64,000 nucleotides of DNA from Thinopyrum elongatum (taxonomy: Eukaryota; Streptophyta; Magnoliopsida; Poales; Poaceae): the NCBI GenBank assembly GCA_011799875.1, contig CM022297.1, positions 517,998,929 to 518,062,928 on the forward strand, read 5' to 3'. Shown here piece after piece: positions 10,359 to 24,150 of the stretch. Positions within the stretch are counted from its first letter, which is position 1. Every line of letters begins with the position of its first letter. Below the pieces are notes generated by a model, which saw only the letters and a program-made list of their open reading frames with translations, made no database searches and had not been told where the DNA came from. Made by a program: the position numbers and the translations under genes.

Positions 10359-13300
10359 AAACGGTCGGCACGGAGGGAATCTGGTTAGTGGGGGGATCGG
10401 GGTTGTAGTATGTCACCAAACATCGCACGGGTCCCGATGCATATATGAAAGTGTTCAGGCATGCGTAGATGTCCGTCTTGGGGCTCCGCGGTTGGGCCCC
10501 TCCACGCAGGCAGTGCGCCGTCACTGGAGAGGGCCCGGTGCGACGCTCCGGTGGCATTGCTACCCCCCCAGGGCCCCCGTCCCGCCTAACCCTGTAGCGT
10601 TTGACCACGGGATCTAGCCCTTTGACTTTGCACGGACGGGTCAGCCCATAGGAACACTTTGGAGCAACATCCGGGCCAGACCCAAGCAAGCTCCCTCCGT
10701 GTAGACCCGACGCGTCCGTTTCCCCCCTCAGGTGCCGGCGGCGGCGGCGTCCGTGACGCAGGCCACACCTCGGAGACGCGTGCTGGGTTTTGCAATGCCA
10801 CAACACTTCCAGACTTGTGAGAGGCCGCCTACGCAAGATTTGGCGGCATGCTAGCCCCCGGAGGCCGCCGGCCACAGTCGTAGACACGCGGAGAGCAATC
10901 CGTGTAGAGGGAAGTGTTCAGATACTTCTCCATCACCAAAAATTATGAAAAATTACCATCAGTCCTCTAAGCACATGTGCCCACGTGGTAAAAAACTCAT
11001 GATTTATCGCGCTCCGAGTATTTAATAATATTTCACGCCGCATCGTTACCGCAAAACGTCTATACCGTGTCATCGCCGTCCGTGAGGGGGGGCACACCCC
11101 TGGAGACGCGTGCGCCTTTCGGACATGCCACCACACCACCCCGCATGTATGAGGGCCCGGTGCGACGCTCCGGTGGCATTGCTACCCCCCACCCCAGGGC
11201 CCCGTCCCGCCTAACCCTGTAGCGTTTGACCACGAGATCTAGCCCTTTCACTTTGCACGGACGGGCTTTGACCAGTGGACCTCTCCACCGGTTGTGTAAG
11301 GTCAGCCCATAGGAACACTTTGGAGCACATCCGGGCCGACCCACAGCAAGATCCCCTCGTAGACCCGAGCGTCGTTTCCCCTTCAGGTGCGGCGGGGCGG
11401 GCCGTCCGTGAGGGGGGCACACCCCGTGACGCGTGCCGCCTCTTCGTACATGCCACACACCACCCCGCATGTATGAGGGCCCGGTGCGACGCTCGGTGGC
11501 ATTGCTACCCCCAGGGCCCCGTCCCGCCTAACCCTGTAGCGTTTGACCACGGGATCTAGCCCTTTGACTTTGCACGGACGGGCTTGACCAGTGGACCTTC
11601 CACCCGGTGTTTGAGGTCAGCCCATAGGAACACTTTGGAGCAACATTCGGGCCAGACCCACAGCAAGATCCCCTCCGTGTAGACCCGACGCGTCCGTTTC
11701 CCCCCTCAAGGTGAAGGCGGCGGCGCCGTCCGTGAGGGGGGGCACACCCCGGAGACGCGTGCCGCCTCTTCGGACATGCCACCACACCACCCCGATGTAT
11801 GAGGGCCCGGTGCGACGCTCCGGTGGCATGCTCCCCCCCCCAGGGCCCCCGTCCGCCTAACCCTGTAGCGTTTGACCACGGGATCTAACCCTTTGACTTT
11901 GCTGGACGGGCTTTGACCAGGGGACCTCTCCACCGGTTGTGTTAGGTCAGCCCATAGGAACAATTTGGGCAACATCCGGGCCAGACCCACAGCAAGATCC
12001 CTCCGTGTAGACCCGACGCGTCCGTTTCCCCCTCCAGGTGCCGGAGGTGGCGCCGTCCGTGAGGGGGGGCACACCCCGGAGACGCGTGCCGCCTCTTCGG
12101 ACATGCCACCACACCACCCCGCATGTATGAGGGCCCGGTGCGACGCTCGGTGGGCATTGCTGCCCCCCAGGGCCCCCGTCTCGCCGTGTAGACCTCACGG
12201 GCGTGGCTGCCGCCGGTCCCGGAGGGGGGAAACGGCCACGTCGGGCCGACACGGAGGGTATCTTGGGTAGGTTGGCGTGGGGGATGGTGTTGGGGGGTGC
12301 AGCTATGGGCTGGGCTACGACAACCAAGGTGAAAAGGTCCACCGGTCAGACCCAGTCCGGCGGAAGTCAAAGAGCTAGATCCGGCGGTCGTGTGTCAGGG
12401 TTAGACGGGGACGGGGTGGGACATTTTTACAGTGTGCTGAGAGTCACACATATGCCATAATAAAAAAATGCAAAGCATCTATGCCGACGACTTAGCCGTC
12501 GGCATAGCAGCGCACACGGCCACGGATCGATGACGTGGCAAAGGGCCAGGCCTATGCGACGGCACCGCGCCGAGAACACTCGAGCGAAAGGAGAGAAGGA
12601 ACGAGCCGAGTACGGAAACCCAGAGACGCGCAGAGACGCCGCCAGCGAGCATCCCGCCACGATCCGTGCGCGCCCGAGCTGGCGCGCGCGCGTCCCCCGT
12701 CTCCTCCCCCACCCACCCGCGGTGTGCCGCCGTCCTCCCCGCCCCGCGCCGCACCGCCGTCCTCCCCGCCCCGCGCCGCCCTGTCCGCGCCCGCCCCCTT
12801 CTGTCCCGCAAGGGCTGACTCGACGCCGGCCACGGGTCCGGCACCCCCTTCCCGGCCGGCTGCAGCAGCCGGCCCTTCTTCTTCTGCTGCTCATCACCGG
12901 CCCCCAACCGCCGGCGCCCCCCTCCTCTGACCCGACCAGCCGGCCCTCTACGTGAGCTATTTTTTCTTTCTTTTTTTAGTTGTTTGCTACTGTTTTTAGG
13001 TGGATGAATGCATAGATAGATGGAATGTATGTCTATTGTTAGATGTAGTTAGTTTGCAAAATATTGATCAATGGATGAATGTATGTCATATTTTTTTATG
13101 CTTCGATAATTTTAGATGATGATTGATGAGATAGATGACGATTTTTTTATGATTCGATGATTGTTAGATGATGATGATATTGTGATGTTCTATGAGTTGT
13201 GATGTTCTAATTTTGTCGCGATGGAATTGCAGGCTTTGTGGGGTCGCATTTCATCGGAGTGACCGTTGCGCGACGTGTTGGTCCCCTGAGCATCCCTCTG

Positions 13301-13820
13301 CTGTTCGACTACTTCCTCTACAACCGAGGGTGAGCTACAAGTCCATCTCCTCCATTTTTTCATATCACTAGATTTCATTCTCAAGTCAACTGGCGTAAAC
13401 TAGGCGTCTCCCGTCCGAAAGGGGTTGCATCGATAAATATGCATTCAATTGCATATTTATCACCGCAGCTCTTTCGGATTGTCCAGCGTTTTCCAGGACA
13501 GAGCCCGAGGATGTGTAGATTGGGGATGTTCTACCCCGTTCCGAGACAGGATTTCGGCCGCGCCTCCCCATGTTCTCGAGCACATTCTCTCGGCTATTTG
13601 CCGAGACGTGGATTGGAGAACAGCGGGGGAGGGTGCTGCCGAAATTTGTCTCGGAATGGGGTTAGAATGGAGAACGTACTCAACTACACATCCTCGGGTG
13701 GGATTAGGACCCATCTTTACTATAGAGATGAGGTGGATTCAACGCGGTGGTAGAACAATTTGATGCGATTAATTTAAGTGAATCCTTAATTATGTTGTGT
13801 GGCTTGCAAAAAAGCAGAGG

Positions 13821-16800
13821 ATGGCAGATAATCAGGGGATGTACAGTGGTTTTATCCGTCGGAATCGAGTAACATCAGAGTGGATGCGAAAACCGAGTGT
13901 ATTTGAAGGAGATATTCCGTCTTCAATGAGAATTATCCCCACATGCGCCCTGTGCGAGATGTGCCAGACGTCACCGTAGAAATCAGACGGACATGATGGA
14001 GCACCTTCGCACGCACGGATAATATGCCAAACTTTGACATGCCGCCGATAAACATAGCCGAGCAGGACCGTGGTTAGAGAGGAGGTGATGCGACAACGCA
14101 TCGATGGATATGAGGACGACGGGGTCAGGGACATGCTAGATGATGTCATTGTTGCAGAAACGGCAATGCGACACCTTCAGAGAATGAACCGGAGGAGCCG
14201 GAGGCAACCGCAAAGGCATTCTGGAGGTCTTGGCCTCGTCGAAGAAACCTCTTTATGCGGGTGCGAAAAATATCTCAGCTGGATGCCATCTCGCAACTGA
14301 TTGCAGTCAAGGTGAGTACGGCGTAGCCAAAATGCTTCGAAGCATTCCTGGGAGTATGGGCTAACAGCCTCCCTGAGGGTCATGAACTGCCGAACAGCAT
14401 GTACGATACAAAGAAAATCATGAAGGCCACTCTATGGATTATGAGAAAATAGATGTTTGCCTGAAGAATTGCCTTTTGTTTAGGCACGAGTATGGCGGAT
14501 GACAAGTACTGTAGGAAGTGCGGTTCATCTCGGTACATTGAGGTGGTCGGTGAGGGATGGTGAGAAAAAGCAGCTAACCATCCCGTTAAGGTTCTTCGGT
14601 ATCTTGATTTTATAAAAAGACTGCAGCGCCTTTTCATCACGAAGGAGTCTGCCAAAATGATGAAGTGGCACAAGGAAGGTATAAGGTACAATCCAAAAAA
14701 AATTGTACATCCATATAGGAAGGGGAAGCATGGAAGTCGTTCGATGAAGAATACCCGAGGAAGCAGCCGAGGCTGGGAATGTCAGAATAGCCATATCAGG
14801 TGATGGGTTGAATCCATATGGTATGTCGTCCAATCCATACAGCTGCGGCCCGTGTTTGTAATTCCGCTCAATCTTCCTCCCGGTGCCCTAATGCAACGGA
14901 AAGACCATGTTCTTGTCGCTCATCATTCCGGGGCCTGAATACCCGGGGAAGCAATTGGGTGGTGTTATGCAGCTGCTGGTGGATGTTGCACCATTCTTGG
15001 TACTTTCCGAGGTTGACATACGACAGGGATCTACAGAGAAATTTCTTGATGAAAGTTTGGTTGCACTATTGCATGCATGACTTTCCCGGAGATGCTATAT
15101 TTGCGGATGGTGTAAAGTGGAAGATGCCATGCCCAGTGTGGCATGCAGGCTCTGCGAATGATTTGGCTGAGTAAGGGTGGCAAGTATGTTAGCCTTTGAC
15201 CTGCATCGACAGTTCCCCCTCCAGACCATCCAGACAGGGAAGACAAGAAGAACTTCACGAAAGGCGGGTTGTTCATGAAGTAACCGAGATTCCAACATTT
15301 TCGGGGGCAGAGTTCTGCTCAGCTAAAAGCTCTCAAGCCTAAAGTCCAAAGTCAAAGGAAAAGCCAAGCCAAAGGCTTCGAGGGATAGGTGAGACGCACA
15401 ACTGGACTCACATTACCCCCTTCGCGCAGCTTCCCTATTTCGAGACCTCAAACTTCCTTTAACACATAGATGTGATGCACAACGAAAAGAAGTGTGCAGA
15501 GTCCCTTTTCCGCACGATCCTCAACATTCGTGATAAGACGAAGGAGACGTTAAAGCTAGTAGAGCCGATCAACAGAGAATTTGTGATAGACCACGTCTGA
15601 ACATGAAGCCTCCCACAGGCGGTCGAAAAAAACGGTTCAAGCCAGATGTCTGACTTGTCCTTAAACCGCCAGAAAAAAAGGAAGTAGTACTTATGGCTGA
15701 AACAAATTTTGAATTTACCGATGGTTATGCATCGAATATAAGTAAGGGAGTCAATCTTTCAACGAGCAAAGTGACCGGCCTGAAGAGTCATGACTACCAT
15801 GTATGGATTGAGCGGATAATGCCGGTGATGGTTCGAGGCTATGTCCCCGAGCATGTCTGGCGAGTGCTTGCCGAGCTAAGCCATGTTTTCGCACGCTCTG
15901 TGCTAAAGAAGTAAGTAAGTAAAGAGGTGATTGAAAATTGATAAGAAGGCACCGGATGGTGATAGTCAAGCTAGAGAAGATCTTTCCTCCAGGCTTCTTA
16001 CTCCGATGAACACATCTCATTCTGCACCTCGCGAACGAGGTGTTGTGGGGGGGGCCTGTGCAGAATCGCTGAGGCAGTACGGCGCCTGAGAGACAGAACA
16101 AGCATCTCCGACGGAAAGTGGAAACCAAGCTAAGATTGAAGCTCCATAGCTGAGGCAGTTATCCTAGAGGGTGGTGTCAGACCTCAGGACATCATACTAT
16201 CCAGACCACGTTCCCCATCTGCATAACAAGGTGCCTCGATACAATATAGAAGAGCCCAAGTATCAACCCAGGCTCCATCTATCAACGCGCAAGGTGGGAG
16301 GGCTGGGGCCTCGAAATTATAACATGCCACGACAAGAGTGGGGAGGACCTCATGTTCTATATCTTGCACAAACATCAAGGAAGTTGAGGAAGTGTGGATG
16401 AGGTAATACCACTACACCATTCCTTTATGTCTTCCACATCATCATGTTCTATGTTCACTTAGTCGCGGTCTAACACCGCTTTTCTTTTTTAGTGATTTCC
16501 TTCAAGAGGAATGGACGGGAATGAATCTTACGAGGCGGAGGGCACTTACTCTTCTCCATCATGGAACCCTGGACGTAAAATTTTGTTGCTTGTTCATGGA
16601 GAAAGTAATTTTCCACACTCCCCTATTAAATACCTAGTTCAACATTATTAGTTAACCGAACTAATGCACGCAGCAAATTCAATTATACTTGTAGGAAAAG
16701 ATCCGAACATATCTATGGATGATGAATTGAGATGGGTTTCAGGGTTTTGACCCTGCCGTCCTGACATGTAAAAAGTATGATGTGAATGGGTATCGCTTCC

Positions 16801-17514
16801 ATACAGAGGAGCACCAGAAACAGCCGGCCCGATCCCCAAAAACTATAAATACCGGAGTGTACACCCCCGGTCAAAAATTCAGTAGACTACTACGGAAGGG
16901 TTACAAAATATATACGAGGTTAAATTCCGCTAGGGGGGCGAGACCCTAAGTCTGCCTGTGATCAAATGCCGATGGTTCGATCCACGGGAGGGGGGAAAAA
17001 CATACGCCTTCCATTGGTTTGGTAGAAGTTAAACCATCAATCGTCTATGCCAGAGCCGTCTCTCTCATTGCGGCTACCCAAGCTACACAAGTATATTATC
17101 TGCCTTACCCATGCCAGAAAGAGTACCTAAAGGGTTGGGAAGTTGTGTTCAAAGGTGTCGCCACATGGGAAGCTACCGGACCCGAATGAAGACGGATTAC
17201 TACAACATTAACCCATGCATACGAGGAGTGTTCTATCAAGAACAACCTGATGATGATGATGTGGTTAGAAACGATTGACGCTAGACCAGTGGGTGATGAT
17301 GATGTGGATCCAAACGACGACGATGCACGGAATGATGGTGGGACCATTGTCAATGAAAATGACCAACTTATGCAGAAAAGTTAAACAAAGACGCTGACGA
17401 CGAGGAAGAGCCTCCACCCTCCGTCAGGACAACGAAGAGGATATGATTGATAGTGATGATGAGACAGAGACGAGAAAGAGGTTAACAAACAGTGATGATT
17501 CATATGGGTTCTAG
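13821..17514 (+). pseudogene. Noisy duplicate of the tnp2 transposase gene
   Basis: Collinear with 24563-28263 from ATGGCAGATAATCAG to the final TAG, with the same introns, but broken by many one-base indels such as those between 14041 and 14400. Because the differences are nearly all indels, I do not read this as a naturally decayed gene. Use the copy at 24563 instead. Confidence 0.75.
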
Positions 17515-17655
17515 CAGATGTACGTTCAAGTCTTCTTTTTCTATAGTTAGGAATATGCCTTTTTTGCATTTTTATTAAGGTTTATTATCATGCCTTTTCC
17601 TTCATTTCATTAATTACTAATGCCTTATTCTCTTTTCAATGCAGGTTCATGGAAC

Positions 17656-20082
17656 ATGGGCAAGGGGAGGAAGCCGACGCGTGGGTTCTCTACGCAAGGT
17701 CGTCGGCTGCCTAGTCGGAGTGGTCGAGCACGTAATCCTCCCACACCGGCTACTTGACGATGACTCCTCACAGGGAGGTCGAGGGAGAGGGGCCCCTAGA
17801 GGAGGAGGGGGCGGGGGGAGAGCCCTAGAGGGCGAGGTGGTGGGGGGGAGAGCCATACAGGGGGGTCGCGGCCAGAAAGAGCGCACCCTCACCGACTTAG
17901 GGGTGTTGTCTTCGAGGCCTCCTCTAGTGAGGTACCTCCTTAGTGAGGTACCCTCTGGCGAGGGAGGAGGAGGAGGACGAGGAGAGGAGGAGGAGGAGGA
18001 GGTTCGGGATGGGGCCGAGGAGGAGGTGGAGGAGGAGGCAGGCAAGGAGGAGGACGAGGAGGAGGAGGAGGGGTTGGGGAGGGGGAGGCAGGTGGGAGGA
18101 GGGGGACGGTGGCGGGAATGGGTTTACAACAAGGGGTGCTGCGTGGTAACGCAAAGCTACCAAAGCAGGTTCCTGCTACTGAGAGCAGAGTGGCTCAATG
18201 AGCCCACGGGGAAAGAGTAAGTGCCACTTTATAATAATTTTATTATTTTGCTTGTCACATGCTCATTCCGGTTATTATTTATTTGCTTGTCACATGCTAA
18301 TAGTTCATTCTTTGCCAGCAACTGGAATATTCTAAAGGGGTCTGTATTCCCAACGGTCCTCATACGTCTGCTGAAGTTATACTGGCCGGGGTTGTACTGT
18401 CCGGATCCAGGCAGGCACCCGGACCGTCGGGTTTGGCCACGAGCTAGGAACAGTGGGAGCGGCCTCCCTGCGGACCATGAGACCCATGCCAAGTCCTGAT
18501 CACTACTTTCTGGGTGAGTTCTCTTAGAATTACAAGTCCATTCTAGTTTCATGAATGATTTTAACTCATGGCTTCTTCCAATCTTGTTTCATGCATGATT
18601 GTAGAATTCTACGAGTTCTTTCGGAGCACAGGGCCAGAGCGGACCAGATCGTGCTGCCGCCAATGCAAGAAGAAGGCCCGCCAGATGCAGTACGAGGTGC
18701 GCTATGTGGCCATCTCGAACAACACCACGACTATCTTGGTGGTGAAGATGACCAAGGAAGAAGCACGGAGGATGGGCATTACCTTGGAGAGGGACGAGTT
18801 CTTGGCGGTAAGGATAAAGATTTTCATTATGCTTTCATTACCTTGTGGTACATTTCACCTTTCGTGTTGACAGCCATTATGCTTTCATTATGTAGGTGTG
18901 TCCAAATTGGTGTTATGGAAAAGACGAGTCCATGGGCGGCATTGGTGATCTTTGTGTGATGAGGCTGGATCTGGGCGGGCTATGAGAATCAAAAACAAGG
19001 CTAACCGAGGGAAGGAGGGAGCACATGCTCAGGGAAACCGAAACCACTATCTCCACAAGGCAGTTAATGTATGACTAACCCCATTAAACATTCTTCTTCT
19101 ATTACCTCAACTTCTTATGTATGACTAAACTCTGTTTGGTGGTGCAGGAGGAGAAACTAAAGCGGCCACTCCACACATGCAGGCGTGGGAGATCGCCCAT
19201 ATGCGGAAGGACCCCAAGCCTGGCGAGCCCAAGTACTACGGCAAGAAGGACCGTGGGGAGGAAGAGGCCTACTCCGAAGGGTATCTGAAGTTACATCCTG
19301 ACACACCTGACCCCATTGCGGCGGATCTGGACGATAGGGTGGTGGTGGGGATGGGGCCGAAGGAGCACGGTCGGGGAGGCGGTTCTCGATGCTGTGATCA
19401 TCCTACTATCTCCTACAACAGCTCCGTCGGATCGACCCGAGCCTGAGCCAGCGCACGAGCACGCCAGTGACCAGTGCACAGTCACAAGTCCCTCTTCAGG
19501 AGCGGCAATCGTAAGTATTTTCCCTTCTTATCTCAGTGCTCACTTTATTTCCGCATTTAGTAGTTTTATGAGTTCCATCATGTCATACCGTAGCCTCCCT
19601 GGAGTACACACGCCAGGGAGACCATGGCGTGGCACGAGAGGCTTTATGCATACCATGAGCAGAGGGACGCCAGATGCAGCACGCTTTCAAGAAATGGCGG
19701 CCGGCAGGGTGTCCTCAGTTGACAACCCGCACAATGTCCTCCAGCACAACCAAGGCTGCTGACGTTTGAGGATTGTTGCACAGAACGCTGGCCCCTCGCG
19801 TGGTTAGTTCATCCAATCTATTCACCAAAGCTATCATGCCTTTCAACACAGTCATATATCCCGTTAATAGTCTTTTTCAACATCCAGGGAACCGATGGAT
19901 CTACCGTTAGCGGTGGTCTTCACAGCACTCCCGAGTCACGGGCCCGACCACTCCGATCCACGGAGGCGGAGGGGAGGTGGAGGCGGTCTTGGCGGTGGTA
20001 GCGCTGCCACTAGCAGTGACGACACTGGGCTCGGCGGTCTTGGCGGTGATGACCTCGCGGTGCTCGACGTCCTGGCGCTTAA
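17656..20082 (+). pseudogene. Noisy duplicate of the TNPA-like gene
   Basis: Collinear with 28411-30870 from ATGGGCAAGGGG to the closing TAA, with the RG-rich segment, the Glu-rich tract and all introns recognisable. Frame is lost repeatedly through single-base indels. It belongs to the probable artefact block 10359-20990. Confidence 0.7.
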
Positions 20083-20339
20083 GCCTTTGGGTCACATTGT
20101 GCGGTCTTGGTGTGATGATGATACTTATATGCTTGTGATGTTTCTTATTGTTGTTTGTGAGATTCTATATGCTGTGTGGTGATGATACTATAGTTTATGA
20201 TTTGCGATGCTTCTTATGATGTGTGATGATGAATTTGTTGTGTTGATGCTGCTAGGCCAGTCTGTTATGTGATGCATATATTTGTGTGTGATGCTGTATA
20301 TACAAATGAATTGTAGCTGAAACAAAACAGAAAAAAAGA

Positions 20340-20990
20340 AAAAAAAACAGACACGAAACTATGCCGACGGTAGGCCGTCAGCGTGAGACTGGCGTGAGCT
20401 CCCAGTGGCTGACACGTGGCAGGTCTATGCCGACAGCCTAGCCTTCGGCATAGTTTCATACTAAGCCGACGGCTAGGCCGTCGACATAGACCTGCTCCAG
20501 GAGCGCCCAGTTGCTGCCACGTGGGCAGAGGCTATGGCCGACGGCCTAGCCGCCGGCTTAGTTTGAAACTAGGCCGACGGCTAGGCCGTCGGCATAGCCC
20601 TGCCCCAGGGTGGTGACGCCTGCTCGCCAATGGCACGTCTATGCCGACAAGCTAGCCGTCGGCTTAGTTTGGAACTATGCCGACGGCTAGGCCGTCGGCA
20701 TAGACATGCCACATGGCGAGCAGGCGTGGCCAGCATTGAAGGACGGCCGCCGTTAGCGAACGTTGCCGACGGCCAGGCCATCGGCATAGATGTACGGACA
20801 CCGTCGGGATTAGGGCCTATGCCGAAGCCTTCTCTATGCCACGTTCACTGTGCTTACTGGCTCGACGGATATGTGCTGCTGACCGGCCCTATATGCCGAG
20901 GGGGCCGTCGGGCATAGGTTGTCTCCGACGGACCAGTCAGGGCTATTGCCGACGGCCCTAGGCCGTCTGGAATCAGGGGGCAAGTTCCGA
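20340..20990. repeat. Noisy duplicate of the CACTA right subterminal zone
   Basis: Palindromic CTATGCCGACGG / CCGTCGGCATAG units match 31146-31766 in order, with indels. The copy stops at TTCCG, a few bases before where the terminal GGTAGTG would be, and passes straight into poly-G. Confidence 0.8.
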
Positions 20991-21001
20991 GGGGGGGGGG
21001 G
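20991..21001. other. Poly-G run joining the noisy copy to the clean copy
   Basis: Eleven G follow TTCCGA and precede AAACGGTCGG, the same context as after the poly-G at 10338-10358. It marks the second junction of the apparent tandem duplication. Confidence 0.85.
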
Positions 21002-21149
21002 AAACGGTCGGCACGGAGGGAATCTGGTTAGTGGGGGGATTCGGGGTGTAGCTATGTCACCGAAACATCGCACGGGTCCCGATGCATATATGAAAGTGTT
21101 CAGGCATGCGTAGATGTCCGTCTTGGGGCTCCGCGGTGTGGCCCCCCCT

Positions 21150-22950
21150 CCACGCAAGGCAGTGCCGCCGTCACCTGGAGAGGGCCCGGTGCGACGCTCC
21201 GGTGGCATTGCTACCCCCCCCAGGGCCCCCGTCCCGCCTAACCCTGTAGCGTTTGACCACGGGATCTAGCCCTTTGACTTTGCACGGACGGGTCAGCCCA
21301 TAGGAACACTTTGGAGCAACATCCGGGCCAGACCCACAGCAAGCTCCCCTCCGTGTAGACCCGACGCGTCCGTTTCCCCCCTCCAGGTGCCGGCGGCGGC
21401 GGCGTCCGTGACGCAGGCCACACCTCGGAGACGCGTGCTGGGCTTTTGCAACTGCCACAACACTTCCAGACTTGTGAGAGGCCGCCTACGCAAGATTTGG
21501 CGGCATGCTAGCCCCCGGAGGCCGCCGGCCACAGTCGTAGACACGCGGAGAGCAATCCGTGTAGAGGGAAGTGTTCAGATACTTCTCCATCACCAAAAAT
21601 TATGAAAAATTACCATCAGTCCTATAGCACATGTGCCCACGTCGTGTAAAAAACTCATGATTTTATCGCGCTCCGAGTATTTAATAATATTCACGCCGCA
21701 TCGTTACCGCAAAACGTCTACTACCGTGTCATCGCCGTCCGTGAGGGGGGGCACACCCTGGAGACGCGTGCCGCCTCTTCGGACATGCCACCACACCACC
21801 CCGCATGTATGAGGGCCCGGTGCGACGCTCCGGTGGCATTGCTACCCCCCACCCCCAGGGCCCCGTCCCGCCTAACCCTGTAGCGTTTGACCACGAGATC
21901 TAGCCCTTTCACTTTGCACGGACGGGCTTTGACCAGTGGACCTCTCCACCCGGTTGTGTAAGGTCAGCCCATAGGAACACTTTGGAGCAACATCCGGGCC
22001 AGACCCACAGCAAGATCCCCTCCGTGTAGACCCGATGCGTCCGTTTCCCCCCTTCAGGTGCCGGCGGCGGCGCCGTCCGTGAGGGGGGGCACACCCCGTT
22101 GACGCGTGCCGCCTCTTCGTACATGCCACCACACCACCCCGCATGTATGAGGGCCCGGTGCGACGCTCCGGTGGCATTGCTACCCCCAGGGGCCCCGTCC
22201 CGCCTAACCCTGTAGCGTTGACACACGGGATCTAGCCCTTTGACTTTGCACGGACGGGCTTTGACCAGTGGACCTCTCCACCCGGTTGTGTTAGGTCAGC
22301 CCATAGGAACACTTTGGAGCAACATTCGGGCCAGACCCACAGCAAGACCCTCCGTGTAGACCCGAGCGTCCGTTTCCCCCCTCAAGGTGAAGGCGGCGGC
22401 GCCGTCCGTGAGGGGGGGCACACCCCGGGAACGCGTGCCGCCTCTTCGGACATGCCACCACACCACCCGCATGTATGAGGGCCCGGTGCGACGCTCGCTC
22501 GGGGCATTGCTCCCCCCCCAGGGCCCCCGTCCCGCCTAACCCTGTAGCGTTTGACCACGGGATCTAACCCTTTGACTTTGCATGGACGGGCTTTGACCAG
22601 TGGACCTCTCCACCCGGTTGTGTTAGGTCAGCCCATAGGAACAATTTGGTGCAACATCCGGGCCAGACCCACAGCAAGATCCCCTCCGTGTAGACCCGAC
22701 GCGTCCGTTTCCCCCTCCAGGTGCCGGAGGTGGCGCCGTCCGTGAGGGGGGGCACACCCCGGAGACGCGTGCCGCCTCTTCGGACATGCCACCACACCAC
22801 CCCGCATGTATGAGGGCCCGGTGCGACGCTCCGGTGGCATTGCTGCCCCCCAGGGCCCCCGTCTCGCCGTGTAGACCTCACGGGCGTGGCTGCCGCCGTG
22901 TCCCGGAGGGGGGAAACGGCCACGTCGGGCCGACACGGAGGGTATCTTTG
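21150..22950. repeat. GC-rich tandem array of the inner CACTA (clean copy)
   Basis: The GGGCCCGGTGCGACGCTC unit starts at about 21182, 21813, 22151, 22479 and 22814. Steps are 631 bp (with an extra segment) and then 338, 328 and 335 bp. Each unit contains CCACCACACCACCCCGCATG and a G-rich GTGAGGGGGGGCAC. No gene is supported in it. Confidence 0.88.
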
Positions 22951-24150
22951 GGTAGGTTGGGCCGGGATGGTGTTGGGGGGTGCAGCTATGGGCTGGGCTA
23001 CGACAACCAGGTGAAAAGGTCCACCGGTCAGACCCAGTCCGGCGGAAGTCAAAGAGCTAGATCCGGCGGTCGTTTGTGTCAGGGTTAGACGGGACGGGGT
23101 GGGACTATTTTTTACAGTGTGCTGAGAGTCACACATATGCCATAATAAAAAAAATGCAAAGCATCTATGCCGACGACTTAGCCGTCGGCATAGCAGCGCA
23201 CACGGCCACGGATCGATGACGTGGCAAAGGGCCAGGCCTATGCCGACGGCCCCGCGCCGCCGCCCACCACCTCCGCCGCCCGCCCTGAGCACGCCACCGC
23301 CGGCCCCGAGCCCGCCGCCTCCCGCGCCGCACCAACCCCGCGCCGCCCCGCCCCGAGCCCGCCGCCGCCCGCGCCTCCCCGCCACGATCCCGTGCCGCCC
23401 CGCCCCGAGCCTGCCGCCGCCCGCGCGTCCCCCGTCTCCCCCACCCACCCGCGGTGTGCCGCCGTCCTCCCCGCCCCGCGCCGCACCGCCGTCCTCCCCG
23501 CCCCGCGCGCCCTGTCCGCGCCCGCCCCCTTTCTGTTCCCGCAAGGGGACTAGAGCGTGCCACGGTCCGGCACCCCCTTCCCGGCCGGCTGCAGCAGCCG
23601 GCCCTTCTTCTTCTGCTGCTCATCACCGGCCCCCAACCGCCGGCGCCCCCCTCCTCTGACCCGACCAGCCGGCCCTCTACGTGAGCTATTTTTTCTTTCT
23701 TTTTTTAGTTGTTTGCTACTGTTTTTAGGTGGATGAATGCATAGATAGATGGAATGTATGTCATATTTGTTAGATGTAGTTAGTTTGCAAAATATTGATC
23801 AATGGATGAATGTATGTCATATTTTTTTATGCTTCGATAATTTTTAGATGATGATGATGATGATAGATGACGATTTTTTTATGATTCGATGATTGTTAGA
23901 TGATGATGATATTGTGATGTTCTATGAGTTGTGATGTTCTAATTTTTTGTCGCGATGGAATTTGCAGGCTTTGTGGTGTCGCATTTCATCGGAGTGACCG
24001 TTGTCCGACGTGTTGGTCCCCCTGAGCATCCCTCTGCTGTTCGACTACTTCCTCTACAACCGAGGGTGAGCTACAAGTCCATCTCCTCCATTTTTTCATA
24101 TCACTAGATTTCATTCTCAAGTCAACTGGCGTAACCTAGGCGTCTCCCGT

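Larger units (their letters stand above)
10359..20990 (+). repeat. Indel-rich duplicate of 21002-31766, probably an assembly artefact
   Basis: This stretch runs collinear with 21002-31766 from poly-G to the last bases before the CACTA right end (it ends CAAGTTCCG where the other has GCAATTCCG). In a 360-bp coding sample (14041-14400 against 24781-25140) I count seven single-base indels and no substitution. That pattern suits uncorrected long reads, not evolution. Every ORF of the clean copy is broken here. One short GC-rich stretch (about 12562-12690) does not align with its counterpart, so the source read may come from another copy of the family. Confidence 0.8.

Noticed and set aside
8224..12907. 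Many minus-strand ORFs with repeated RTRRVYTEG-like words
   Set aside because: They are readings of the GC-rich tandem array in a frame that happens to stay open; several lie in the probable assembly artefact.
10359..20990. A second, naturally decayed CACTA copy in tandem
   Set aside because: In the sample aligned, differences from the clean copy are single-base indels without substitutions, and both joints lie in poly-G.
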